14,052 nt of DNA from assembly GCA_038240855.1 (NCBI GenBank), contig JBBRGI010000067.1, positions 1 through 14,052 on the forward strand, in the 5' to 3' direction. How positions within the stretch are numbered: the stretch's first letter is position 1; every line of letters starts with the position of its first letter. Positions 1-7,595 of the stretch are shown here, piece after piece. The notes beneath the pieces are model-generated. The model was not told the origin of the DNA, ran no database searches, and saw only the letters and a program-made list of their open reading frames with translations. A program made the position numbers and the translations under genes. The stretch comes from JAAFHB01 sp038240855 (GTDB taxonomy: Bacteria > Bacteroidota > Bacteroidia > Bacteroidales > Prolixibacteraceae).

Positions 1-2095
1 GTGAAATATCTGACTCGTTATCATTCTGTGGATAAGTGATTCGAATATGGTAAATATTGTGAAGTTTTTCCAGAAATATCTCTTTAAGAATGGTTATATC
101 TCTGAAGGTTATTGGTGAATGATCGAGTTGCCCCGCCATTATTTTTTGCTTAAAGATTTCATCGATTAGTTTTTTAAAGCTTTCGTTGTCCTTTTTCTCC
201 AGGCTTCTGGATGCAGCTTCAATGCTATCGGCCAGCATAACCACGGCAGTTTCGCGCGTTGAAGGTAGCGGTCCGGCATAAGTAAAATGGCTTTCATTGG
301 TCTCCTGGTTGTTTTTATTGTTTGATTCTATATAAAAATAATTCGTTTTGGTTGTACCATGGTGCGTTCTGATAAAATCGATGATCTGTTCGGGTATTTT
401 ATGCTTTCTCGCAAGCTCTACTCCCCGGTTAACATGCTCCAAGATAATTCGCGCACTCTCCTGGTAGGCGAGCTGGTCGTGCGGATTGATACCCAGAAGC
501 TGGTTTTCGGTAAAGAATTGTGGATGTGTAAGTTTACCTATGTCATGATAAAGAGCACCAGCTCTGACAAGTAACGGATTTCCACCCAGACTTAATATTG
601 CCTCTTCAGCCAGATTGGCAACCTGCAGTGAATGCTGAAAAGTGCCGGGCGCCTCTTCTGCAAGTTTGCGTAATAGTTTCTGGTTCGAATACGATAATTC
701 GATCAGTGTGACATCAGAGACAAATCCGAAGATCTTCTCAATCAGGAAGACTACAAGGTAGGTGATCAGGGTTAAGGATGCATTCACTATAAACCATTTT
801 AATATGGTCCAGTCGATCCCAAAACTTGCCTCCTGTATCAGCGAAATGCCGATATAAGTAACAGCATAGACAAAAAATATGATTACAGAGGTAAGGATCA
901 ACTGATCACGCCTCTGGAGATTATTCTGACTGATCACAGCAATGCTTCCGGCCGAAATCGAGAGAAGTACAAACTCATAACCGTTTGGTACCATATATCC
1001 CACAATAATAGCGGTAATGGTATTCACAAAAATGGCCAGACGGGCGTCAAGAAATGTGCGGATGATCAATGCCAGGGCGGTAAACGGGACGATATAAACG
1101 GAAACATTGGTCGTCACGATGATCCGGCAGAAAAAGATCATCAGGGTCATCATCAACAGGGTAAAAGTGATATCACGTTTCGATTTCAGTAATTTGCGGC
1201 GGATGTTGTAAATGAAAAGAAAGAGCGTAACCATCAACATGCTGATAAATAACAATTTGCCGATAATGATCACGTAATATTTGGAGAAATCGCCCCGGCT
1301 TTTTTCATAAGTGTTTTTAAGCGATTCCAAAATGACATAAGTTTGAGGCGAGATCACATCACCTTGCGATACAATCCGTTCACCTTCCTGCACCATGCCA
1401 TAATTTGTCGATAGATTTTCAAGAATCTTTTCTTCTTCTGCCTCCGTTTTATCGAGATCGAACGATAGGTTTATAGCCAGGTAATCTTCGATAGGGAGTT
1501 TGTCAAGGATTAGTTTGAAGTCAGGGTCACTGTTCCGGATCGGGTCCAATTTTATATTTGCTTCGGAATAGGCTTCTTTCAAAGAGTATAATTGTCCGAC
1601 AGGAACTTTCAGGGCTTCATTTTTACGTACGATAAAAAGTTCAGTTTTTCCTGCCAGGGGTGGATAATTAGTTGCCTCCTGTTCGAGAATTCCCGAATTG
1701 TAGATGCGTTCGAAAATTGTAAGTACTTTATTCTTAATAATTCTTGAATACAGAATTTCTGAATTTGCATTGCGTGTTATCTCATCAATTTTTGAGGAGA
1801 GCGCTTTAAGCTGTTGTTGTACTATTGAATCATGAAGAATGAAATAGGGTGTCAGTGATTTTAGCAGCGAGTCACGTTCCTCGTGGATCGCCTTATCGGA
1901 TTTCATGATGGCAAAATTGTAAGGGGCAATTAATGTTGAATGCATCCACGGCCTGCCCTTTTGAAATTCATAACGAAACCTTCCCTCCTGTGGTAAAGCA
2001 AAATAGAGGACAATGGTTGTAATGATAAATAATGAGGTTATATAAATCGTATGCCATCGTGATGATTCAAACCATTTGCTCTTCTTCAGATTCAT
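1..2095 (-). CDS. 7TM-HD family phosphohydrolase (PgpH-like), 3' end outside window
   Basis: The reading frame is open from the ATG at 2095 to the window edge (698 codons, no stop). It starts MNLKKSKWFESSRWH, with a membrane helix at about 17-38. An extracytoplasmic 7TMR-HDED-like region follows to about 270, then a multi-helix membrane block at about 273-470, then a cytoplasmic HD domain. The HD metal ligands are visible: H488 (PGTFQHS), H517-D518 (LYHDIGK), H578-H579 (THHGTT) and D623 (MLADSIEAAS). The last residues seen, RITYP and a few more, resemble the family C-terminus, so only a few codons should be missing. Characterised relatives such as Listeria PgpH hydrolyse c-di-AMP; that activity here is inferred from family. 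The gene is divergent from the NlpC/P60 gene. A weak promoter-like TAGATTCG lies upstream at 2122-2129 (minus). Confidence 0.93.
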   Translation of the reverse strand, partial: MNLKKSKWFESSRWHTIYITSLFIITTIVLYFALPQEGRFRYEFQKGRPWMHSTLIAPYNFAIMKSDKAIHEERDSLLKSLTPYFILHDSIVQQQLKALSSKIDEITRNANSEILYSRIIKNKVLTIFERIYNSGILEQEATNYPPLAGKTELFIVRKNEALKVPVGQLYSLKEAYSEANIKLDPIRNSDPDFKLILDKLPIEDYLAINLSFDLDKTEAEEEKILENLSTNYGMVQEGERIVSQGDVISPQTYVILESLKNTYEKSRGDFSKYYVIIIGKLLFISMLMVTLFLFIYNIRRKLLKSKRDITFTLLMMTLMIFFCRIIVTTNVSVYIVPFTALALIIRTFLDARLAIFVNTITAIIVGYMVPNGYEFVLLSISAGSIAVISQNNLQRRDQLILTSVIIFFVYAVTYIGISLIQEASFGIDWTILKWFIVNASLTLITYLVVFLIEKIFGFVSDVTLIELSYSNQKLLRKLAEEAPGTFQHSLQVANLAEEAILSLGGNPLLVRAGALYHDIGKLTHPQFFTENQLLGINPHDQLAYQESARIILEHVNRGVELARKHKIPEQIIDFIRTHHGTTKTNYFYIESNNKNNQETNESHFTYAGPLPSTRETAVVMLADSIEAASRSLEKKDNESFKKLIDEIFKQKIMAGQLDHSPITFRDITILKEIFLEKLHNIYHIRITYPQNDNESDIS

Positions 2096-2138
2096 ATCTT
2101 TCTCTTCTATTAAATTTATGGCGAATCTAATTAATTCG

Positions 2139-2146
2139 TATATTTG
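2139..2146 (+). promoter_or_regulatory. Bacteroidota -7 element of the NlpC/P60 gene
   Basis: TATATTTG matches the Bacteroidota -7 consensus TAnnTTTG exactly. It lies 28 nt before the ATG at 2174, implying a start of transcription near 2152. No clear -33 TTTG was found at the expected distance. Its position decides the gene start, because the upstream in-frame TTG at 2144 lies inside this element. Confidence 0.55.
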
Positions 2147-2173
2147 GGATTAATCAAAAGTAGTAATTTTTTA

Positions 2174-2965
2174 ATGAGATACGGAACCTCTAATCTTAGT
2201 ATTGTTCCTGTGCGGTCGGAACCGCACGAAAAGAGCGAAATGTGCACGCAAATACTTTTTGGCGAACACTATACTATAATTGAAGAGAACGCCAAATGGT
2301 GCCGGGTAAAGCTCGCCTTCGATGGCTACGAAGGATGGATCGACCGTAAAATGGTCAATGAGATTGAAGAGCATGTTTTTGGGGAACTGGAAGAAATCCC
2401 GCGGATTGTTACAACCGATGTTTTTAATATTATTCAGCCTGATGGTGTTTATAATAATTTTTTGATTGTAGCAGGAAGTTCGCTTCCCCACTTTAACAAG
2501 GTTAACCGGACTTTTAAGATCGGAAATGTGGGTTACAGTATTCAGGGAAACAATATAGCAGGCGCCGACCTCGACATTCGTGAAGTGATCATTGAAAATG
2601 CGCTTAAATATTTTAATGCACCCTATCTTTGGGGAGGAAGGACTCCTTTCGGAATCGATTGCTCCGGGTTTTCACAGGTTCTGTATAAAATGGCCGGTTT
2701 AATTATTCCGCGCGATGCTTCCCGGCAGGCATTAATTGGAACCAATCTCACGTTTGTGGAGGAGGCATTACCCGGTGATCTCGCTTTTTTCGATAACGAA
2801 GAAGGTGCTATTACTCACGTAGGTGTTATCTGGGAGAAGAATAAAATTATTCACTCATCCGGAAAGGTGCGAATTGATAACATCGATCATTTTGGTATAT
2901 TTAATATAGATACCGGACGGTATACCCATCAGATGAGGCTTATGCGACGACTAATCAGCAGTTGA
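2174..2965 (+). CDS. SH3 domain plus NlpC/P60 cell-wall peptidase
   Basis: Predicted cysteine peptidase of the NlpC/P60 family, which cleaves peptidoglycan stem peptides, usually D-Glu-diaminopimelate or related bonds. From the ATG the protein is 263 residues. The N-terminal half (about 10-65) is SH3-like (VPVRSEPHEKSEMCTQ, then GYEGWIDRK). A linking, possibly second SH3-like region follows. The catalytic domain runs from about 135 to the end, with C163 in GIDCSGF, H215 in ITHVGV and H227 in IIHSSG forming the expected Cys-His-His set. Layout and length resemble Bacteroides dipeptidyl-peptidase VI/YkfC-like enzymes. No signal peptide is evident, which fits a cytoplasmic enzyme recycling muropeptides, though this is inference. 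An upstream TTG at 2144 would add ten residues but overlaps the promoter and is disfavoured. Confidence 0.92.
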   Translation: MRYGTSNLSIVPVRSEPHEKSEMCTQILFGEHYTIIEENAKWCRVKLAFDGYEGWIDRKMVNEIEEHVFGELEEIPRIVTTDVFNIIQPDGVYNNFLIVAGSSLPHFNKVNRTFKIGNVGYSIQGNNIAGADLDIREVIIENALKYFNAPYLWGGRTPFGIDCSGFSQVLYKMAGLIIPRDASRQALIGTNLTFVEEALPGDLAFFDNEEGAITHVGVIWEKNKIIHSSGKVRIDNIDHFGIFNIDTGRYTHQMRLMRRLISS

Positions 2966-2973
2966 TTAGTTTT
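2949..2973 (+). terminator. Weak intrinsic terminator overlapping the NlpC/P60 stop
   Basis: CTAATCA (2951-2957), a 5-nt loop, then TGATTAG (2963-2969) form a perfect 7-bp stem. It is extendable by A2950-T2970 and a G-T pair, and is followed by TTTT. The stem contains the end of the coding sequence and the stop codon. It is AT-rich, so efficiency may be low. A second small hairpin, ACGCAA-GGT-TTGCGT, follows at 2976-2990. Confidence 0.4.
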
Positions 2974-3000
2974 GAACGCAAGGTTTGCGTATTATCTTTA
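2971..3000 (+). promoter_or_regulatory. Possible promoter of the 30-codon gene
   Basis: TTTG at 2971-2974 is followed 18 nt later by TATCTTTA at 2993-3000, one mismatch from TAnnTTTG. Spacing fits a Bacteroidota promoter and would give a leader of about 50 nt before the ATG at 3054. The TTTG overlaps the T-run of the preceding terminator, so this is tentative. Confidence 0.3.
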
Positions 3001-3053
3001 AAGGGGTCCGGATTGTTTATAGCCATTGTCAAATCTTTTAACCTTCTAAAATT

Positions 3054-3146
3054 ATGGGACATCTTGAAATACTCGGTTACCTTTTCGCAATTATGATTGT
3101 GGTCTATATTGTCCTGAAAAACTCCAGTAAACAGAAGGAGAAATAA
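3054..3146 (+). CDS. 30-residue single-helix membrane protein
   Basis: ATG at 3054 and TAA at 3144-3146 enclose 30 codons. The peptide begins MGHLEILGYLFAIMIV, continues VYIVLKN and ends in a charged, lysine-rich tail (SSKQKEK). It thus has one membrane helix of about 18-20 residues (about 5-22) followed by a basic C-terminus, which by the positive-inside rule favours a cytoplasmic tail. The arrangement suggests a real small membrane protein rather than a chance frame. A possible promoter lies at 2971-3000. No Shine-Dalgarno is visible, as is common in this phylum. I do not recognise the family. Its size and form recall accessory subunits of membrane complexes, but no partner is indicated by neighbours. 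Confidence 0.5.
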   Translation: MGHLEILGYLFAIMIVVYIVLKNSSKQKEK

Positions 3147-3244
3147 GTGTATTCTGCAAGTTAAACATACCCTTCTGCCAGGTAGCTGAATGCTCCCTAA
3201 ATCCATTATTTTGCCGGTTATGCTTTTATCATTATATTATTATT

Positions 3245-3688
3245 ATGAAGGATCAGAATTTGAAATACTGTTACGAATATCCCCGCCCTGCGATAACTGT
3301 TGACGCGATAATTGTTGCGCAGAAATTCAGTCGGGACATGATTTTACTCATTCAGCGAAAATTTTATCCCTTCGAAGGTCTTTGGGCTCTTCCGGGTGGT
3401 TTTGTCGGAATGGAAGAGACTTTAAAGGAAGCATGCCAACGTGAACTAAATGAGGAAACCGGATTAAAGAATATTGCGATAAATCAGTTTTTCACCTTCG
3501 ATGAGGTAAACCGCGATCCGCGTCATCGTACTATTTCCACCGTATTTTATGGAATGATCGATGAGACTGCTAATGTTATTGGTGGCGATGATGCCGAAAA
3601 AGCGGGGTGGTTTCCGATCAATGCACTACCTGAAATGGCTTTTGACCACGCTGCAATTATCGGGAAATTCATCAGGGAAAAGCTTTAA
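3245..3688 (+). CDS. NUDIX hydrolase
   Basis: A 147-residue NUDIX protein, hydrolysing a nucleoside diphosphate linked to another group (X). The box is complete: G52, E58, R66-E67-L68, E70-E71, G73-L74, with five residues between G52 and E58 and seven between E58 and R66. These residues bind the divalent metals and form the catalytic loop-helix-loop. The N-terminal stretch RPAITVDAIIV and the C-terminal GWFPINALPEMAFDH resemble the ADP-ribose pyrophosphatase/YjhB-like branch and the N-terminal domain of NrtR, but there is no attached DNA-binding domain. The substrate cannot be set from sequence. A near-consensus -7 element TTATTTTG lies at 3206-3213, 31 nt before the start. The gene is convergent with wbqC. 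Confidence 0.9.
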   Translation: MKDQNLKYCYEYPRPAITVDAIIVAQKFSRDMILLIQRKFYPFEGLWALPGGFVGMEETLKEACQRELNEETGLKNIAINQFFTFDEVNRDPRHRTISTVFYGMIDETANVIGGDDAEKAGWFPINALPEMAFDHAAIIGKFIREKL

Positions 3689-3701
3689 ATAAAGGGTGGG
3701 T

Positions 3702-3830
3702 GTCTCTTTCCGTCACTCCGTCTCTACGTCACTTCGTCCTTGCTCGTAAGATGTGCACGGGTGTGTATACTATCGTCTCTTTCCGTCACTCCGTCACTCC
3801 GTCACTCCGTCACTCCGTCACTTCGTCTCT
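3702..3830. repeat. Degenerate 8-bp tandem repeat (NCGTCNCT) in convergent junction
   Basis: Five perfect head-to-tail copies of CCGTCACT fill 3783-3822, flanked by TCGTCTCT at 3773-3780 and 3823-3830. A looser block of the same unit lies at 3710-3741 (CCGTCACT, CCGTCTCT, ACGTCACT, TCGTCCTT). A 21-bp stretch at 3702-3722 is repeated exactly at 3775-3795. The top strand is strongly pyrimidine-rich. An 8-bp unit cannot keep a reading frame and no gene covers it. A 10-bp perfect palindrome, CGACCGGTCG, follows at 3835-3844. The unit is far too short, and has no spacers, for CRISPR. Confidence 0.85.
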
Positions 3831-3848
3831 CCTTCGACCGGTCGTTCC

Positions 3849-4505
3849 CTAACGAATACATGAACACAAATGGCTAATCGTTCCGGGCCCTTCGTTAAAA
3901 AGCATATCCAGGATACTTAAGTTGGGTACAAATCCCCATTTGTCATTGAAAACCTGTAAGTAAGGATTTGGAAAAAAATGGAGATCGGCAATTTGTTTTT
4001 GTGGTTTTGGATGAATAGTATACCGAAAATCATCCGCTGTATCGGGAACTTCTCCTTCGGGGTAGTAATCTGCTGTTTTAATAATACCTATTTTGATGTT
4101 GAGGGCTTTAAATACAGCATTTTGTATTTCTGAGTTGAAATCGATTAAGTATTTGTATGTCTTATTATGAAAAAAAGGGGCGATGTCATCGGAGTAATAC
4201 TCGAAAAAGGGCGAACTATTGTAGGAAGACCATATACCCCGCCAATGAATTTGCTGCCAGTTAACATCATATGAGATTTTAAGATCCCTCACAGGCCCTT
4301 TTGCACGCGGACCATTGGCAACCGGTATTGTTAATGGTAAAGGACCATTGGCTGAAAGGATAACTGCACGATTCCGGTAAGATTGTTTCAGATAGCTCTC
4401 ACAGTATTCTATTGAAATAGTCGGATAGCTGATCAGTTTTGTGAAATACTGTACGGGTGCCAGATAGGCGCTGCTTAGTATAACTTGTGTTTTCGTATTT
4501 TCCAT
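3849..4505 (-). CDS. wbqC: WbqC-like family protein
   Basis: A 218-residue protein matching the WbqC-like family in length and motifs. The opening LSSAYLAPVQYFTKL, then SYLKQSYRNRAVILSANGPLPLTIPV, is the characteristic conserved region. Further family-like segments are WRGIWSSYNSSPFFEYYSDD and PNPYLQVF near the C-terminus. Members occur in some O-antigen clusters and, in Bacteroidota, next to the signal peptidase gene; the biochemical activity is not established. Only 2 nt separate this ATG from the stop of the LapA-like gene, so the two are probably co-translated. No signal peptide or membrane helix is visible, implying a cytosolic protein. Confidence 0.9.
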   Translation of the reverse strand: MENTKTQVILSSAYLAPVQYFTKLISYPTISIEYCESYLKQSYRNRAVILSANGPLPLTIPVANGPRAKGPVRDLKISYDVNWQQIHWRGIWSSYNSSPFFEYYSDDIAPFFHNKTYKYLIDFNSEIQNAVFKALNIKIGIIKTADYYPEGEVPDTADDFRYTIHPKPQKQIADLHFFPNPYLQVFNDKWGFVPNLSILDMLFNEGPGTISHLCSCIR

Positions 4506-4507
4506 TA

Positions 4508-4852
4508 CTAGTCAAAAAAACGATGTCCGGGTTCGCCTTCAATGGATATACCGTCTTCCGACTTCAACTCTCCCGCTTCTTTTCTTTCATCCGCACCGTT
4601 CAGTTGATCTTCAAGTTCTTTTACCTTGATGTGGAGCCTTCGAATTTTATTCCGTAGCCTTTGCTTATCGATAAAAGCAAATATGGCGGTTACCAGAACA
4701 CCAATCATTATGGAGATCACCGGAATCAATGCTAAGGGTACTTCCAAAAATTTCATCCACAGGAACTTCACAGGAACTGTTACTGCATTTTGCAATGCAA
4801 AGATTGTCATCGCTAATCCCAATATGATTCCCGAAAGTAAACCCCTTTGCAT
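4508..4852 (-). CDS. LapA-domain (DUF1049-like) small membrane protein
   Basis: A 114-residue inner-membrane protein with two predicted helices: about 4-22 (GLLSGIILGLAMTIFALQN) and about 39-61 (PLALIPVISIMIGVLV and following). Next comes a charged coiled-coil-like segment at about 62-88 (KQRLRNKIRRLHIKVKELED), then a polar tail. Two hairpin helices with the ALQNAVTVPVKFLW turn, followed by a short coiled coil, are the signature of the lipopolysaccharide assembly protein A domain. The E. coli LapA/LapB pair regulates LpxC turnover; no LapB-like TPR partner is in this window, so that role is not assured here. It sits 30 nt after the lipoprotein gene and 2 nt before wbqC, in one apparent operon. 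Confidence 0.75.
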   Translation of the reverse strand: MQRGLLSGIILGLAMTIFALQNAVTVPVKFLWMKFLEVPLALIPVISIMIGVLVTAIFAFIDKQRLRNKIRRLHIKVKELEDQLNGADERKEAGELKSEDGISIEGEPGHRFFD

Positions 4853-4882
4853 GATGTTCTGATGTTGGTTGTTAAACGATTT

Positions 4883-5395
4883 TTATTTTTGAATACTGAC
4901 TGAATCTGATTTTTCTGCCTGTGGTTTCAACTTTACACGGTGGGTTTTGCCTGTGTCTATTTCAACTTTTTCATCGTCGGGAGCGTAGTAATCGGTTCTG
5001 AAAAAGATATTATATGCGGCACCCAGGGGAACAATTACCTTCGCGGATTGGAGAGGTGGCAACATTATATCACGAATATCGCAATACACCGAATCCTTCC
5101 AGAGTAAATCTGTCACCATATTAACAAAAAGGGTATCCTTCGACTCACTGATCAGTTTTAAGTTCCTGAATGATTTGGCCCGCGGTTCGGTGTACACACT
5201 TACCCCGGTTAATACTGTGCCCATAGACGATGCAACCATGAGGCCGATGTCGGCGAAATTGACACCAGTCCGGTATTTTCGCATCTCTTTTTGTCGTTGA
5301 ATGCTCTCGTGATCTGTGATATATCCTGATGTTTTGCAGGATAATAACAGCGCCAACGAGATGAATATCGCAACTAAACTGTTAATAATCTTCAT
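4883..5395 (-). CDS. Predicted lipoprotein of unknown function
   Basis: A 170-residue protein with a clear lipoprotein signal: short positive start (MKIINS), hydrophobic stretch, and lipobox LLSC with C20 as the lipidated residue. The mature part has a hydrophobic patch at about 50-70 (IGLMVASSMGTVLTGVSVY), then a probable beta-rich region (KDTLFVNMVTDLLWKDSVYCDIR, IVPLGAAYNIFFRTDYYAP), and a basic and polar C-terminal tail. I do not recognise a family. The lipobox and the hydrophobic patch argue for outer-membrane association. It is first in a group with the LapA-like gene and wbqC, separated from lepB by a palindrome that carries a near-promoter TTATTTTG on the coding strand, about 27 nt from the start codon. 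Confidence 0.7.
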   Translation of the reverse strand: MKIINSLVAIFISLALLLSCKTSGYITDHESIQRQKEMRKYRTGVNFADIGLMVASSMGTVLTGVSVYTEPRAKSFRNLKLISESKDTLFVNMVTDLLWKDSVYCDIRDIMLPPLQSAKVIVPLGAAYNIFFRTDYYAPDDEKVEIDTGKTHRVKLKPQAEKSDSVSIQK

Positions 5396-5417
5396 ATAGA
5401 CTACGATTTATCAAATG

Positions 5418-5466
5418 TTTGCAAAATAAAAGCTGGCATTAATTATGCCGACTTTTATTTTGCAAA
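5418..5466. terminator. Long near-perfect palindrome, bidirectional terminator after lepB
   Basis: TTTGCAAAATAAAAG (5418-5432) is the exact reverse complement of 5452-5466, giving 15 paired bases. Inside it GGCAT (5435-5439) pairs with ATGCC (5445-5449) around a 5-nt loop, with one mismatch and one wobble between the two stems. On the minus strand the core GC hairpin is followed by CTTTTATTTT, so it is a good terminator for lepB, whose stop is 9 nt upstream. It is symmetric, so it could act on either strand. The arm also contains TTATTTTG, one mismatch from a -7 element, facing the lipoprotein gene. Confidence 0.65.
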
Positions 5467-5474
5467 ATCGACTT

Positions 5475-6812
5475 TTACTTGACGGTCATAAAAAAGCGGT
5501 TCCACCGGATTTTGGAGAGGAAGCTTTTGTTTTTATCGAGCGAAAGCCACACAATAGATGCTTTTCCGACAACGTGATCCTCTGGAACAAAGCCCCAGTA
5601 TCTCGAGTCTGCCGAATTATACCGGTTATCTCCCATCATCCAGAAATAGTCCATTTTAAATGTATAGGAGGAAGCGGGTGTTTCATTGATATAAATAACA
5701 TTATCTTTAACTACTAAATCATTTTCTTCGTATACATCAATGATTCTTTTGTATAAAGGCAGATTATCGGTTGTAAGGTTGATTGTCACCCCTTTTTTCG
5801 GAATCCAGAGCGGACCAAAGTTGTCGAGATTCCAGTTGAATTTTGGATCGCTGGGAAAAATGGCAGGATCACTATTATCCTCTGGCCAGGTAACCCTCTC
5901 TTTGGATTGAATAAATTTTAATCCATCCATTTTGCTGGCCTGTGCTGCAGTAAGCGACATGATGTACCGGGAGTCAGATCCTTCAATTTCAGAACGCGAA
6001 ATATCAAGTTTTTCCAGGGCACTGGTATTAATGGTTGTACCGTTGATATTGACAAGGTATTTATATTGAATCCCGGGTATTTCCTTTTGTGGTTTACCGT
6101 TTACGTATACCTGGCCTTTAACGATTTTCAATGAATCGCCTGCAATAGCAATGCATCGTTTGATGTAATTTTCACGTTTATCCACCGGACGATAAATAAT
6201 ATCGCCAAAAACCCTTTTATCGCCATGAATTTTTTCACGTCCATATGAGCGAATCAGTTCATAGTAACTTCTGTCCTGCATATTCAGCGCAACGGTATCA
6301 CCTTCCGGGAAATTGAAAACAACAACATCATCATTTTTAACCTTTCCCCATCCGGCTATTCTGCGGTAGGGATTGTGAATAATGGTTGAAAATGATTTCA
6401 TGGTTGTCGATAAAGGCATTGTATGATGGACAAATGGGAACGAAATGGGTGTATTCGGCATTTTGGGTCCATAGGCCGTTTTACTGACAAAGAGGTAATC
6501 GCCTACCATCATTGATTTTTCCATCGAAGAGGTCGGTATCGTGTATGCCTCAATAAAAAACATCCGGATAAAGGTAGCGGCAATGACAGCAAATATGATG
6601 GCATCAACCCATTCAACGACCTTGGTTTGTTTGCCATCCGGTGGATTCTTCTTCTTCCAGAACGACCAGTGTACTTTCTCTGTGATATAAATATCATAGA
6701 TTACAACCAGTCCGATCAACCACCAGTAATTGTTTAACCAAACAACCCAAAGCAGGTAAAGACCTCCCACGAGGCCAAACTTAAACCATCTGCTATCCAA
6801 TAACTTATTCAT
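5475..6812 (-). CDS. lepB: Signal peptidase I
   Basis: Membrane serine protease that removes signal peptides from exported proteins; 445 residues, longer than E. coli LepB. Hydrophobic segments lie at about 11-26, 30-43 and 70-87. The catalytic side faces the periplasm. Box B is IPTSSMEKSMMVGDYLFV, with the nucleophile S96 directly before M97. The general base is K218 in NYIKRCIAIAGDSLKIV. Box E, GDNRYNSADSRYWGFVP, begins at 394. About 150 residues are inserted between boxes D and E (about 240-385); long insertions here are usual in Bacteroidota. It lies 22 nt after dapB, so it is probably transcribed from the dapB promoter and ends at the palindrome at 5418-5466. Confidence 0.97.
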   Translation of the reverse strand: MNKLLDSRWFKFGLVGGLYLLWVVWLNNYWWLIGLVVIYDIYITEKVHWSFWKKKNPPDGKQTKVVEWVDAIIFAVIAATFIRMFFIEAYTIPTSSMEKSMMVGDYLFVSKTAYGPKMPNTPISFPFVHHTMPLSTTMKSFSTIIHNPYRRIAGWGKVKNDDVVVFNFPEGDTVALNMQDRSYYELIRSYGREKIHGDKRVFGDIIYRPVDKRENYIKRCIAIAGDSLKIVKGQVYVNGKPQKEIPGIQYKYLVNINGTTINTSALEKLDISRSEIEGSDSRYIMSLTAAQASKMDGLKFIQSKERVTWPEDNSDPAIFPSDPKFNWNLDNFGPLWIPKKGVTINLTTDNLPLYKRIIDVYEENDLVVKDNVIYINETPASSYTFKMDYFWMMGDNRYNSADSRYWGFVPEDHVVGKASIVWLSLDKNKSFLSKIRWNRFFMTVK

Positions 6813-6834
6813 TATTTTTATATTAATTTTTTCA

Positions 6835-7551
6835 TTAAAATTTCAATAGATCTGTCATTGATAAAATCCCTTTTTTCCCCACACAGAATTCGGCTGCAAG
6901 GACTGCTCCGAATGCAAATCCCTTCCGGTTGTAAGCGCTATGCGTAATTTCTATAAAATCAACTTCTGAGTTATACTTCACCGTATGGATTCCGGGAACA
7001 ACACCTTCGCGAATGGGATTTATATAAAGTTCGTTTTCTGATTTTGGATCGTCAACAGTCCAATTTGTTTTTTTATCGTTGATGGCGATAATGTCATCGG
7101 CCAAAGTGATGGCAGTACCACTTGGTGCATCCAACTTCTGGGTATGGTGAACTTCAACCATACTTACATCGTATTGGGGAAAATCTTTCATCACCCGGGC
7201 AAGATATTTATTCATCCCGAAGAAGATATTGACGCCAAGACTAAAATTTGATGCATAGAAAAAACACCCGTCCTTTTCCTTGCATTTTTTTTCGACTTCG
7301 GATTTTTGATCGAGCCAGCCTGTTGTTCCACTAACAACCGGAACACCATTTTCAAAGCATTTCAGGTAGTTATTTACTGCTGTAACAGGGGAAGTAAATT
7401 CGATGGCTACATCTGCCTCTGAGAGTTTTTCTGTGGTAAGTTCCTCAGGATTATTGATGTCTATCTTTAAAACGACGGAGTGTCCACGGCTTAAGGCGAT
7501 TTGTTCGATCTCCCTGCCCATTTTTCCGTAACCAATCAAGGCAATCTTCAT
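6835..7551 (-). CDS. dapB: 4-hydroxy-tetrahydrodipicolinate reductase
   Basis: NAD(P)H-dependent reductase of the lysine/diaminopimelate pathway, forming tetrahydrodipicolinate. The chosen protein is 238 residues. The nucleotide-binding motif GYGKMG is at 7-12, SGTTGW at 74-79 and ASNFSLGVN at 100-108. The substrate and catalytic motif VEVHHTQKLDAPSGT holds H135, H136 and K139, followed by D141-T146. The ATG at 7587 would add twelve residues (KNRIQIREKRN-like), but it falls only a few bases after the predicted transcription start, and the family begins with MKIALIGYG, so 7551 is preferred; AGAGA precedes it. The length is short compared with E. coli DapB (273) but normal for this phylum. Confidence 0.96.
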   Translation of the reverse strand: MKIALIGYGKMGREIEQIALSRGHSVVLKIDINNPEELTTEKLSEADVAIEFTSPVTAVNNYLKCFENGVPVVSGTTGWLDQKSEVEKKCKEKDGCFFYASNFSLGVNIFFGMNKYLARVMKDFPQYDVSMVEVHHTQKLDAPSGTAITLADDIIAINDKKTNWTVDDPKSENELYINPIREGVVPGIHTVKYNSEVDFIEITHSAYNRKGFAFGAVLAAEFCVGKKGILSMTDLLKF

Positions 7552-7595
7552 ATTTCTCTTTTCTCTTATTTGTATCCTATTTTTCAAAAGAATTA

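Noticed and set aside
359..574. Short plus-strand frame at the left edge
   Set aside because: It lies antisense to the HD domain, whose motifs are clear in the minus frame.
2955..3206. Minus-strand frame of 83 codons across the NlpC-NUDIX gap
   Set aside because: No family resemblance, no start signal, and it overlaps the 30-codon membrane-protein gene and a terminator.
3783..3830. CRISPR array
   Set aside because: Units are 8 bp, head to tail, with no spacers and no cas genes.
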